From Tethya wilhelma (taxonomy: Eukaryota; Porifera; Demospongiae; Tethyida; Tethyidae): DNA of 64,000 bases. The stretch is taken from NCBI GenBank assembly GCA_964030475.1, contig CAXIPT010000002.1, positions 8,388,553 to 8,452,552 of the forward strand, given 5' to 3'. Under the pieces are notes generated by a model. That model searched no databases and had not been told where the DNA came from. It worked only from the letters and a program-made list of their open reading frames with translations. Positions 11,505 to 23,053 of this stretch are shown piece by piece. Both the position numbers and the translations under genes were made by a program. Position 1 is the stretch's first letter, and each line of letters starts with the position of its first letter.

Positions 11505-12924
11505 GTGTTCCGATCGAGGCTGAGCCTGGGTAGTCTCACTAGCCAGACTCTCCGCAAAAAAATTAGAGAGTCTGGTGAACAGCACATAGTATAACGTTAC
11601 CAGAATCTGGTAATAACCACAAACATGTTTGCGGGTCAGATGACGTAATATAAACCGCAATGCACCTGCAGCTAGCTCAGCGCTGGTCACAGAACTGGTT
11701 GGACTTCTCTAGAACAAGAGGGGTCTACGGAGTACCTTTCTTCGTGGCGAAGGAACTCTCTATCCTTATCTACAAGCAAAGAGTCAATTTTACTACGCAT
11801 GCGCACTTACTTTTTCACGGATTTGATGACTGAGCCATGGAACGAACAGTACTAACTGTCACTGAGTACTTACATCTCGCTTGTTAGTCAAACACGAGAC
11901 CAGGCCATGTTTCATAGTTGTGTAAGAATACTCACACTGGCTAAACTCTCAGAAAAAACCAGAGAGAAGCTTCTTTGATCGCCTTGCTGATTCAATCAGA
12001 TTACAAAATTTACATAAATTAGGATATGCATGTATATAATTTTGTTAGGTTAATTAAATTTCGACTTGAATGCTCCAAATTAACACATGTACAGGGTAGT
12101 GATCACTAATTCAAAATGAAATGCATGCGTGATGAAGTGAAAATTTGTCAACTGTAATAATAAATAATTTATTGTGAATTCAAAATTTCGAATTCTACNG
12201 GCAAAATGAGATTCTCAATAAGGAGATTGTTAAATGCAGCCCATACAGGAAGAATTCTGCACACACTTTGACATCCATTTCATCTTGTTTGCGTTCTTTT
12301 TACGATTTATTACTGTGTCTCATTACATTTCCAATGTTGTCCATACTTTATTTCTGTCGGATAGATTGTTATTTTCTGAGATATGCACGAAAGTAGTGGT
12401 TATGTGGAGTCCACCAGACACTTAGTCAAAGCAGTATGCAGACTTGGAGCAATGAATTGAAATTCTATTCGAAGAAATTACTGTACTGATGTAGTAGGAC
12501 TAGATAAGCGCCTTCATTACTCAAGACACTGCCTGCAACATAGCCGCCTACTGCAGGAGTGTAAAACTTGCTAAGTTCAGCCATGTAATGGCGAAGTGTC
12601 ACATGACAATATCAACTCCACCCCTTCATTAACAATTCACCACCAATGTACTAGTGCGAATGGTATCACTGCCCGCGTCGTGGATGCACACGGAAGCAAT
12701 ACCTCTGCAATTCCAAAGTAAGCCATATTTTTTCCATATATTTAAAACAAACCAACCATACAACACATACAAATCATCTATAATAAGCTAGAAATGTAAA
12801 AATATTAGTAGATTAGCTGCAAACTTTGGGTCTCAGGTAGCCAGCTGCCCTTCTTTGATCACAAACTCAGCAATAATGCTGCTTAGTAATCTCCCTGTGT
12901 GTGTGTGCATCACTTGTGTATGAA

Positions 12925-12966
<42 letters not shown>

Positions 12967-14056
12967 TGAGTGTGTGTGAGTAAGTGACTTTGGGGGGTTA
13001 AAATTAAATTTGGGAGAGCTTTAATTTGTCCACCAATAGATTGAACAGCTTACAAAGCCCGGCGACGACCCTTACCAAACTCAATACATTATGATACTGT
13101 ATTCTTGTACCGTTTATTTTTCACTCTCTTTTTATGGGAACAAGCCAATTATTCCATATATAGATGCTTTGATACATCTATTATTAGTACCCAAAGCATT
13201 ATGTCACAAAGCAATGCACAAAATAGTCTCCGGATAGTTTTTTGTCCAGAGTGTAGTTTGCAGGTTTAGGCTTGCAAGACCACACTTTTTGAGGTATACT
13301 TGAGAAAATTTTAATAGTAAGTGATCAAAACAATGTACTATCAATATAAAGTAAGCTTGAAGCTATAGATAAAACCTGGATAGAAAAATTCCTATGTGAA
13401 TAATTAATGAGCTTGCTTCATGGGCGCCATTTTTTTACTTCCGGTGTAAATAAAATTGTACTACGTGCATCAATTTTGTCGCTAGAGCTGCCTTTCATGA
13501 GATTTCGATTGAACAGACAGACAGACAGACAAAATGACTACCGCAAGCCTTGCTGCGTATACGCACACCAAGGGTTAACAGTTGAGCCAACTTTGACAGC
13601 ACAGCAGCCATGTAGCTAAGCTGAGCTGCTTCCATTAAACACGAATTCTAGATAATGCACACTAGATCAATAGGCATGACCTTGAAGCTATGTGCTCAAA
13701 AGTCTTAAAACTCTGCAGCGTTTTTGATAGCAAAAAAAATTCCACAAGATCATTCAGATTTATGAACGTAAGTTTTGTTGATAGAGCTGCCTTTCTTGAG
13801 ATTTCGATGGGACAAGCAGATAGACAGACAGACAAAACGACTACCATAATCCTCCGCACGTGCCGAGGCTTAACCCCAACACCCATAACAGTATTCCCAC
13901 ACTATCACAAGTGTCATTCTCAACACACACACACAAATGTTTGGTTTTTTTTGTGAGCTGGCCAAAAAGGGGGGTTTGTCCGAACAAAAGAAACTATCCC
14001 TGGATCCGTCCCTGCAAACATGGAGGGGAAGAAAAACACAAAGGACTTTCTTAGTA
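11505..14056. other. Repeat-only intergenic region
   Basis: This stretch holds a degenerate foldback arm at about 11532-11575 (TAGTCTCACTAGCCAGACTC, compare 38706), an N at 12199, and a family B arm at about 12264-12345. A (TG)n(AG)n microsatellite lies at about 12919-12966. Two copies of an unclassified repeat at about 13475-13550 and 13775-13850 share TAGAGCTGCCTTTC, ATGAGATTTCGAT or TTGAGATTTCGAT, and runs of CAGA. No gene is seen. Confidence 0.6.
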
Positions 14057-14283
14057 TGTGACGCCTGGTGGTTAACCAGGGCAAAAGGGTAGCTTATAAA
14101 GCTTGCCAGTAGGTGTTAAAACTGACTATATTCAGGTTCTAGCGCCGATCGCCGCCGATGAACAAGACAGACAACAACTTTTTATCAGCCAAAAAGAACA
14201 CAAGTACACGAGGTAGACTACTGAGGTAGACTTAAGATCACGAGATACAAATTACGTAATAATACATAATGGGGTGCACTACA
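14057..14283 (-). mobile_element. Ty3/gypsy 3' LTR (227 bp)
   Basis: On the minus strand the block starts TGTAGTGCACCCC and ends GGCGTCACA, giving TG...CA ends. It lies directly downstream of a purine-rich tract (GCGGGGGGAAT, 14284-14294) that fits the polypurine primer site. The upstream pol sequence ends about 190 bp before it. Only this LTR is in the window. Confidence 0.65.
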
Positions 14284-14745
14284 ATTCCCCCCGCTAAGCC
14301 GAGAGATCGTCCTCGACTCACGGTCACAAAAACAAAGAAAATCAGTTCAAGACTAAGCTATAGCATTCAAGTTCCTAACACATCAAATAAAATGTAATCA
14401 CAGACACAATTTGTTCCATCTTACAAGTTCAGTTATATTACAATGTTCAGTTCTGATTCAACTCACGGTACAGCTTTCAATCAGTGCTTGCCTTTGAGCG
14501 TGAGCGAGTGACTGGACCAGTGTAGGGCTTCACAGCTACAGCAGGCTTGGGATTAGGAACCTTGCGGGCTCTCCTCTGCTTACGTCCAGACCAGACAGCA
14601 TCATCTTGCTCCGGGTGACAAAGACGCACTCGGTCCAGGTGCATGAATACAGACGGCTCCTCTGGCCGGTTCACCAGTCGAACTTCAGCATTGGTTTGAG
14701 TCACGGTTACAACTCGATAAGGACCATGGAAAGGGCGAGCCAGCT
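14284..14745 (-). pseudogene. Ty3/gypsy integrase C-terminal fragment with polypurine tract
   Basis: The minus frame from about 14745 to 14477 reads GPYRVVTVTQTNAEVRLVN, HLDRVRLCHPEQDDAVW and ends GPVTRSRSKASTD. This is the typical C-terminal (GPY/F-like) end of Ty3/gypsy integrase. Non-coding sequence and the purine tract at 14284-14297 then lead to the LTR. The upstream side is cut at the N at 14746, where a family D MITE starts abruptly. The missing part is probably an assembly loss. This is a different element from the fragment at 7972. Confidence 0.7.
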
Positions 14746-14746
14746 N

Positions 14747-14852
14747 TCATGTGCCGAAATTGAGACATGCCTTGTTCCAATACTTTTTACCGCACTGCCC
14801 ATTCCTACACTACTTATTTTTTTGAAATTTTTACTACTTGTCATGTGTTAAA
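14747..14852. repeat. MITE family D arm next to the N at 14746
   Basis: CATGTGCCGAAATTGAGACA, CCGCACTGCCCATTCCTACA and GAAATTTTTACTACTTG match the right arm of the element at 48837-48950. It separates the Ty3/gypsy fragment from Helitron-2. Confidence 0.7.
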
Positions 14853-16667
14853 TTATGAGCATGCTACAGCTGGGTTTTCAATGACGGCCTTGGCACGACT
14901 GGCTCTGGAGTGGGGATCTTCAGGACAGATGAGCTGTGCTAGCTCTGGCCACTGGTTGTCTGCTGCACTGAGTGCGAAGAAGATGGTAGGTAATCCAATG
15001 GTGTCCACCATGGCAACGAGACGACTCCGTTGGCGGAACCAGTACTGCTTGGTACCTCGTAGATTAACTCCATAGTGCAGGACTTTGCTTGCAAACACTT
15101 CTCCCTCTCGACCGACCATGTCACGCAGGTCATCCACTGTCAAGTGGGCATCTCCAGGATGCTGGCGGATGTAGATACGACCAGCTCCGAGTGCTCTCCA
15201 TCGCATCTCTGTGTTGAGAGCAAAGAATCGGAATGGAGCATGTTTTGCGAATCTCCCATCATCATACATCATGAGATGCTTGAAGTAGTTGCCAATGGTA
15301 ACATAATTGCATCGCTGCGCAAGGAAATCTGCTCTTCCTGTAGGAAATAAAGTGGGGAATGCCATTGAGAAGTATCCCTCAGTGTTGAACTCGTTGATGG
15401 GAGCTCCTCCAATGGTGGGCCACATGAGAGAGGCAGAATTGGTGCCAGATTGTCGATCTTGCACAGCTTGCCGAATGGTTTCCTGTTCTGTGCTCTGGTG
15501 TGCTGCATTTGGAACAAATGAGCTTGACAGGTGTGCTGTGTATGGATCTTCTTCTGGTACTTGAGATGATTGACCAGCAGATGAGAGGTCATCAGGTTGA
15601 ATGGATGTTAGGGAGGAGAGGATTCCATCTTCCGGCAGCTGACGAAGAGCATCTTCATTCATACGAAGTTGATTAGCTCGATAGTACCGATTGTTCTCAA
15701 ACAGCCAATTCAATGCTTGCTGAACAACATGCCTACGGACACGGAAATCTTGATGTGATTGTTCCTTCTCCTTTCTCACAACCAGTACATCAATCTCTGA
15801 TGGTAACCTTGGAAGGGAAGTGGCAAATGACAGCACATTCTGTGGAAGGTTGACAACCTGTCCACTGTATCCATACTGGCCATGAGGTAGCCTGTAGATG
15901 GACATGATCGGCATCACAGCTGATATCAGCATCTCTTCAACCTGTGTCAGTCCCTATATAAATTATACAAAAGTATCACTGATTACAAAGTACAAACAAT
16001 AATAAATTATAGATATTATAACTATACCTGCAATTGTGGTGGTACTGGGCCTGGGTCCACATTATTTGCAGGGGAGTAAAGTCAGTTTGGGAATTTCTTT
16101 GTCTTGGTAGCACTTTCTACATTCTTGCTCATGGCTACATAAAGACAGGTTTGGAAATTGCTCCAAACAAGTACTACATCGGTTAAACTGGGTAGCTGCC
16201 ATCATTGAGTGGAAATTCCGCATCTTTTTCTGAACAGCAGGCTGACCAAATAGAGGAGAGGAATGGTCAATTTGATTTGAAGCTTGATATCGCATACGAT
16301 CCTGCTCTTGACGAATTTCTCTCTGGGGAGTGGTCTCTCTCTGCCTCCTTTCCTCGATCCTGACTCTTTCTTGATCAAGACGAGCATCTCTCTGGGGAGT
16401 GGTCTCTCTCTGCCTCCTTTCTTCGATCCTGACTCTTTCTTGATCAAGACGAGCATCTCTTTCCGAAGCGGTTTCTCTCAGGCGTCGCTTTTGTCGACGA
16501 GCTGAATCTCGTTGTCTACACCTTGCGAGTCTCCTTTCTTTGTCATCAGGCGTTTCTCTAGCTTTATGTACTCTGTAGAGTTCTCTTCGCCGTGCAAGAC
16601 GTTTTTGTTTTTTCTCTTCATTATCCATGATCGACCGAATGTCAAACTGACAGTCTTTGCAAATCAT
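14853..16667 (-). pseudogene. Helitron-2 remnant: N-terminal region and Rep-type Helitron_like_N start
   Basis: Exon 1 (16667 to 16028) starts MICKDCQFDIRSIMDNEEKK. It carries Arg/Glu-rich tandem units (RVRIEERRQRETTPQ twice, from a 69-bp DNA repeat at about 16318-16460) and a cysteine motif CSTCLEQFP...CRKC. A 74-bp intron at 15954-16027 (gtatag...atatag) joins PPQLQ to GLTQVEEMLISAVMPIMS. Exon 2 contains YRLPHGQYGYSGQVVN (DUF6570-like) and the Helitron_like_N start EFNTEGYFSMAFPTLFPTG, then QYWFRQRSRLVAMVDT. A frameshift near 16085 is needed to reach PPQLQ. The protein is cut at 14853, before the HUH nuclease motif, by a family D MITE. It is better preserved than Helitron-1 but not active. 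Confidence 0.8.
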
Positions 16668-16985
16668 GTGCTATTGCTATTGCACAACGATTTCAATATT
16701 GCAACACCACGTGCACGTACGTTCGAATAATTTGAATATACGGAAAATGTCCACGGTGTACAAACAGAAATTTTACCGTTTACAACGACTATGTGGGGCT
16801 CGCTCAGGCTCGCCCCAACTATGGTCTGTGACATAGGTTGGGGGGACGCATATTTAATGTGATTGGCCGCGCCATTATAGACTAATAATAGGCGCTGTTA
16901 CAACTTTGAACTTTGATGATGTCTAATAGTCACCAGACCCCCAGTATCATGCAGGGGTCTGGCACGTGCGAGACTAGTTGGAGCC

Positions 16986-17932
16986 ATGGAGGACAGCCAA
17001 GAAACGTTGCTATTCTACATCAATGGACAGGAGGTATTCTACGTATATGCATGCAAATGATACTGAAAAATTAAGCTACTGGAGGTCTATCAACTTTTTA
17101 TTTTGTTTCTGAATAATTGTTCAGGTTCATGTTGAAGATCCTGATCCAGAAATGACCCTGCTCTATTTCGTAAGACACAACAGTATCCTATAGCTAGCCT
17201 ATTATTATATTATATTAATTTTATTAAGAGGCTAATTAAGGAGGTGTATACCTATCAGGCTACCTATTAAAAGCTTTCATTTTAACTTGACCAGCCTGTG
17301 CTATAATTATATTAAACAACATCACATTCCACGCACGGGAGGCTTCCTTTTGCTCATATATATCAACAGTAGTATAATTATACCAGTTTTACTATTATGC
17401 ATTATGCTATGCTGATACTGATATCACTGCATGGTTGATCCTGCCTGAACTATAGTACAGTGAGATTGACAGGTACTAAACTAGGATGTGGACAAGGTGG
17501 CTGTGGAGCTTGCACTGTTATGATCTCTCGTTTCAGTCCAGAGGAAGACAAAGTTGTCCATTATTCTGTCAACGCCTGTCTGGTTCCTCTCTGCTCAGTG
17601 AATGGAACAGCTGTGACAACTGTTGAAGGAATTGGCAGCACAAAGAGAGGTGTGCTTCATCCTTGTCAGGAGAGGATAGCAAGGGCCCACGGATCACAGT
17701 GTGGATTCTGTACCCCAGGCTTTGTCATGACCATGTACACACTGTTGAGGAACAACCCGACTCCATCTGAAGAAGAAATAGAGGCTGTTCTTGAAGGTGA
17801 GCTAGTCTTGTAGATGAAATATTATCTACAATAATAGGAATTGAGTTGTCCATATGCATTTTGCTTCAAGGTAATTTGTGTCGCTGTACTGGCTATAGAC
17901 CAATCTTGGAAGGCTACAAAGCGTTTGCAAAG
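16986..17932 (+). pseudogene. XDH copy B: 5' exons 1-4 only (Fe-S domains)
   Basis: Exons 16986-17033, 17125-17182, 17461-17796 and 17871-17932, all with GT-AG borders and in phase. The product starts [16 protein letters not shown], continues [19 protein letters not shown], and includes both [2Fe-2S] clusters ([20 protein letters not shown]). Exon sizes equal those of copy C (48, 58, 336, 62). A large mobile element begins 36 bp into intron 4 (17969). No later XDH exons are seen on the plus strand until copy D at 46013, which has a different exon 3 tail. It is a truncated or interrupted copy. Confidence 0.75.
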
Positions 17933-18345
17933 GTCAGTTATAATTAATGATTCATGAATACTATAATACACTGTAAAAAATGAGGAGTTACAGTAACACC
18001 TTTAGGGGAGTTCTATGTGCTGTTAACATGAAACACCCTTTCGTGGTATAGTAGACACCCTAAAAGGTGTTCTGTAACACCTCACTAAGTGTTAATTATG
18101 CTCTAAGTGGGAGTTCAATGCATTCAAATTGAGGGTCTGTCAAACTCAGTTCTCGTGCAACTGCTCCCAACCCTGTGCAGTGTTAGCTCCATTCAGGTTT
18201 AAATTCAGCATATAGAAACAATGAATAAACATAATTTACAAGACTATAACTGAACTAAGAGAACAACTGAAACTGTTACAAATTATGCATAATTACAACA
18301 AAATTAAACTTCAAAGCAGCTGCAAACATGTCTGTGTAAATAAAG

Positions 18346-19012
18346 TTAATTGATGCTATCAAAGTTCTTTGTGAGTTTGAGAAGGCAAGGTGGTACTGGT
18401 TGTGTATCCTTTATGTTAAATACATAGTGCTGGAGAAAGAGGCATATTCCAGAAAGAGGCTTTGGGTAGGCTATGTCGAAAACATAGTATGCTGCTATCA
18501 GATCAAGCATGGCATCTAGAAATGACTTGGACTCTAACACAACTCCTCCCTCACCACAGATGAAGTATTGAGCCCCTTCAGTACCTGGCTGCCCAACAAT
18601 GACAATATATGGTGCTGCCTGAGAGATAGATGACACCTGATCATCCACACTTACATCTGTGGTCTGCATGAATAAAATATTGCATGAATAAAGATAGTAT
18701 TTTATTACATGTACATAACAAATACATGTAGGATATGTGTTAGTTACAAACATGCATGCAGACACCTACATACATGTATGTCATAATATAATTATGTGTA
18801 GCCTGTACAAGGCAACTTTACCTCAAACTTCTTGACAAAGACAGCTCCCTTTGCAGGCCCTCTGGGGTATAGGAGCCTCATTACCAGGTCCATCACCACA
18901 AAATTGGAATGATCTAAGAGAGAGAATCAAATAGATGAATGTATTTATTGAACCTGATGACGTACATGTATATAAAATAAGGATTCAACCAACACCTGAA
19001 CACACACACACA

Positions 19013-19062
<50 letters not shown>

Positions 19063-19093
19063 TTGTATGTGAGTGTACACAAATCAATACTTA

Positions 19094-19126
<33 letters not shown>

Positions 19127-20747
19127 TTGTGTACGAGTGTACACAAATCAATACTTACCATCCGGAGAGTCTATTGATTCACTCTGAGTATCATCCAATT
19201 CCTTTAGAAGCTTCTTTATGATTGGCCGTGAAGTCGCTTCTAATCTTGCTAGCTTCAGGACCTTCTCCTTAATGCTAACCCACTCTTCCTTCAGTGAATT
19301 TACTGAACCTTCTATCTCCAATACTGCACGAAAATCATGTCGAACCTGCAAATGATAACAATACCACAAGAACATGTACATCAAATGACACTTGGATTCA
19401 CATCATGGAAGGATGGTACTGTATAAGTTTCATATCATTTTTTAAGCAAACTTACATTTCGGACACTTGAAAGACATGGATACTTGAGGATGATGTCCTG
19501 TATCAGAGGCCTGTCTTGGACAATCCACTGTCGTCTCCCTGGTGCAGTCAACAACATAAGTCTCTTTATGGTAGCTTGGCTCCTTTTCTTCTTTCCTTTG
19601 TTCCACTCAGCAGTGAGATTTGCAACATCCTCTTCATAGTCTCCTTGCACCTCTTGGTATGCTATCTTGGTGCGCTTTGATGGTGGCTCAAGATCTGTTG
19701 ATGAACTTTTGGATTTGGTCTTTGGTGAAGCATGTTGTTCTGAATCAGGATTTTTTTGTTTTCTCCAGTTCTTGAAAGAGTTACGAAGAGACATTTTCCA
19801 AGATCCCTGAATAGGTAGAATTAAGTCAAATTTTTGTATATGATAAACCAACACACAAAAAGAGGCTACAGCTCGTACAACGCAACTTACAAATCCATTT
19901 GTTCCAACTGGATCTCGAAGTTTGGGGTACTTCTCAATCAGCATTTGAGAGACTGCAAGATACTGTTCTTTAGTGCACTGTTGAGTGTGTTGTAATATGA
20001 GGGTTCGTAAAGTCTGGACGATCTGAGTCCGGCTCTTTGATGTCACAACACCAGTGTCAATAGCATGACGCACGCACTCACTAAACACAGAACGCTCAGG
20101 GATGCGAAAGGAAAGGTGCCAGTTAGATTTGGATGCAGAAGTTTCTTGTTCAACTGGTTGCTTGTTAATGTCCTGAGAAAAGCAACAACGTACCAAAGAA
20201 TCACACTCAACACCACAAATTTTTAAACACACAAACACACATACACATACACACACACACATGCACATGCAACACACACTGTCACAACAGTTTCACTTTC
20301 TCTCACCTTCTCCTGTAAAGGTTGTCGCTTTGGATCATAACTGTCACCACCGTCTTGAACAATTAAACTGGAGTACTCTCCCTCACTCTCCTAGCAAAGT
20401 ATTTATACAACAGAAAATAGTGAGTAAGAGTGTTTATAAACTGTTACATGATACACACTAAGTCACAGAAGTTACAGCAATACTAGCTGTTAACAATCTA
20501 AGTCGCCGCTAAATTATGCCAGTTCAGTTACCTTTGTCCTTTTCAGAAGAGCCCGTAGCTTCAACCTTGTTCCAATTACAGGCGCTAGTTCTTTCAAATC
20601 ACACTCGCTGAGCTCAAAGAAGGCTTCTCCACAAATCAAATTGTTTTCAAACACGCTTGCAGTCTCTTCGGCAACACCCTCAGACTCTAACCACTCTCTT
20701 AATTCGGAAGCCGTCATTGTCTTCACTGACTCAGATGCAGTTGCCAT
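18346..20747 (-). CDS. SAM-domain protein (SAMD3-like), 7 exons, 509 aa, open
   Basis: Exons 20532-20747, 20307-20390, 19891-20172, 19456-19806, 19159-19345, 18822-18913 and 18346-18663 all have GT-AG borders and sum to 1530 bp, exactly 510 codons with no stop. Residues 1-72 form a SAM domain (TASELREWLESEGV, ENNLICGEAFFELSECDLKE, TRLKLRALLKRTK). The middle (FRIPERSVFSECVRHAIDTG, SQMLIEKYPKLRD, MSLRNSFKNWRKQK) and the tail (YIVIVGQPGTEGAQYF, LIAAYYVFDIAYPKP) resemble the expanded SAMD3-like proteins of fish and invertebrates, whose function is unknown. SAM domains usually mediate oligomerisation. The divergent transposase-like neighbour suggests it belongs to a mobile element, possibly as an accessory DNA-binding or assembly protein (inference). 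Confidence 0.75.
18997..19124. repeat. (CA)n microsatellites in an intron of the SAM gene
   Basis: Two CA tracts, at about 19018-19060 and 19099-19124, are separated by AATTTGTATGTGAGTGTACAC. A near copy of that spacer follows the second tract, so the tract plus spacer is a short tandem duplication of about 80 bp. Confidence 0.8.
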
Positions 20748-20944
20748 GATGGTTGAAGTTGTCTACCGCTGCGCTTACAAAACTGAATTTGTGACACTTC
20801 GAAGATTTGTGACACTTCGAAGTTTGAGCTGCACATGCGCATGCGTTCGGAAGTCGGGGGCGTGTCCTTGTTGCCGTGACAACTGAATTTGGGTTCCTAA
20901 AACTGGTGTGCGTCATTTAGATTCTCCAACGATAGCTCAGTGCC
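20748..20944. promoter_or_regulatory. Bidirectional promoter between SAM gene and transposase-like gene
   Basis: The two start codons are 197 bp apart and face away from each other. The spacer holds a direct duplication of TTTGTGACACTTCGAAG (20788-20804 and 20806-20822), a candidate binding site, possibly for the element's own zinc-finger protein. The function is inferred from position only. Confidence 0.45.
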
Positions 20945-23013
20945 ATGGCTGCCATTGTGTGCCCATTTTGTTCTTCTACTATCTCTCCAAAGTCAAACTT
21001 CAAGGAGTATTTGATGCACATTCAACTACTGCACTCCAACCTTCCAAACTTCAAGATGACGTGTGGTATTGGTGGCTGCTTGCGCTCATTCACTAATTTC
21101 AGAACTTTCCGAAACCATGTGTCAGCAAATCATAGCCACTCTGAGAGTGACCCTAACTATGGAGCTAGTGGTAGTAGCGTTACCTCAGCAGAAGTCCCGA
21201 GGAGTGATGATGAGAACCATGATGATGACTGTTGTGAACCAATGCTGGAAGACGAATACTTCACTAAAGAGAGAGCCAGAAACCCCTTAAAGGTTACTGC
21301 AGCACTACTGCTTCTTAAACTGAAAGAGCAGCAGAAGTTGACACAAGTTGCCTTACAAGCTGTGATAGATGGAGTCACAGAGCTATTTGAAGCTCACATT
21401 GAAGAACTGTATTCTAAAGTTTGCAGTAAGCTGCGTGATGCTGATCTCTCTTTATCTTCTGTTCCTGATCTTCATGAGGTCTTTGAGGAGGAGAGTATGA
21501 GGCGCCCTTTCCTTGGCCTGGAAACTCCACACCAACAACTCACTTTCTACCGAAAACATCTCAATCTCATTGTAAGTGGACATAACATGTATACGTATGC
21601 TCACATGGTATCATGACTATCAGTGTTTACTACTAATGATTGTATGGGCACATAACCATGTAAAACATGCATTGACCAAACATACATGTACATATAGGAA
21701 CCAGTTCGTGTGTCTCTTGGTCAAAGATATGTGTGGAAAGGTACCGGGACTAAACGGCGATGTGTAGTGAAGGATGACCATGCCATGTATGTCCCCCTAC
21801 TGGAAACATTGCAGACTTTGTTGAAGAATGACATCATTCTCAGTGAGGTTGGTTAAAGATGTACACATTTGTACTACAAAAATTCAAATACATACACCAC
21901 ATATGCAAACCTGGACATGTACATGTAGGTGATGACAGGACACACATCTTCAGGCGAAGTGATGGAAGATTATTGTGATGGCACAGTTTTCAAAACACAT
22001 CCACTGTTCAGTGCCAAGCCAAACTCTCTGCAAATACAACTGTACTACGATGATGTGGAGGTATGCAATCCATTAGGATCCAAGGCCAAACTTCATAAAC
22101 TTGGTGAGTGTTGAATATGTATGACATGATTGTGAAGAAGTTACACATACATGGAATGTGATACACATGTACTATTATAGGTGCCTTCTACTTCACACTT
22201 GGCAACCTGAGACCGAAGTACAGGTCCAGACTCTCTGGGATTCACCTTGTCTCAGTAGTTAATCACAAACTACTTGCAACATATGGAATTGATGCTGTAC
22301 TCAAACACTTTGTTGATGATGTTAAGAAGTTGGTAAGTAGCTTTGTTGTTTAATGTTAATATTTGTGCTTGTGGTGATACATGTACATGTAGGTGTTTTC
22401 TTGCTTACATTATACAGGAAGCTGGATATCCATTTACTATTGATGGAAAGCTGACAACATTTCATGGTACAGTGTCTATTGTATCTGCTGACAACCTTGG
22501 AAGTTTAGCACTGGGAGGCTTCAAGGAAAGCTGTAGTGCCTACAGAATGTGTCGTTAATGTCTTGCAACAAAAGAGGACACCCAGTCATTGGTAAGTATT
22601 GTATACTTATGTATAGATGTGTGTCAGTACCTGTATATATTCTTTGCACATGACAACTCTCATATCTAGCACTGCTATAACTTGTCTGTCTGGTTATAGC
22701 TGTGCTTTTAGTATTCATTTTCTTTTTTATGTGCGGCATATATAGTTCTTGGAGAGTCATTATACCCTACGAACTAAGGAGACTCACAAAGATCACTGTG
22801 CTCTTCTCCAAGGTGACTCAGCTGTGGAAGTGTCTAAGGAATTTGGCATCAACAGAGACGCTCTTTTGAATGAACTAAAGTAAGTTTACATGTATGCATG
22901 TACATTCTAGTTAGTTGTGCACAAGCTTGTTAGTGTTTGTGTGTGATGTGATGTAATATGTGTGTGTATGTGTGTGCGTGTGCATGTGCGCATGTACGTG
23001 TGCGTGCGTGTGC

Positions 23014-23053
<40 letters not shown>

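Noticed and set aside
13490..13545. CAGACAGACAGACAGACA tract considered as a coding repeat
   Set aside because: Simple repeat within a dispersed element present twice (also about 13800-13850); no conserved frame.
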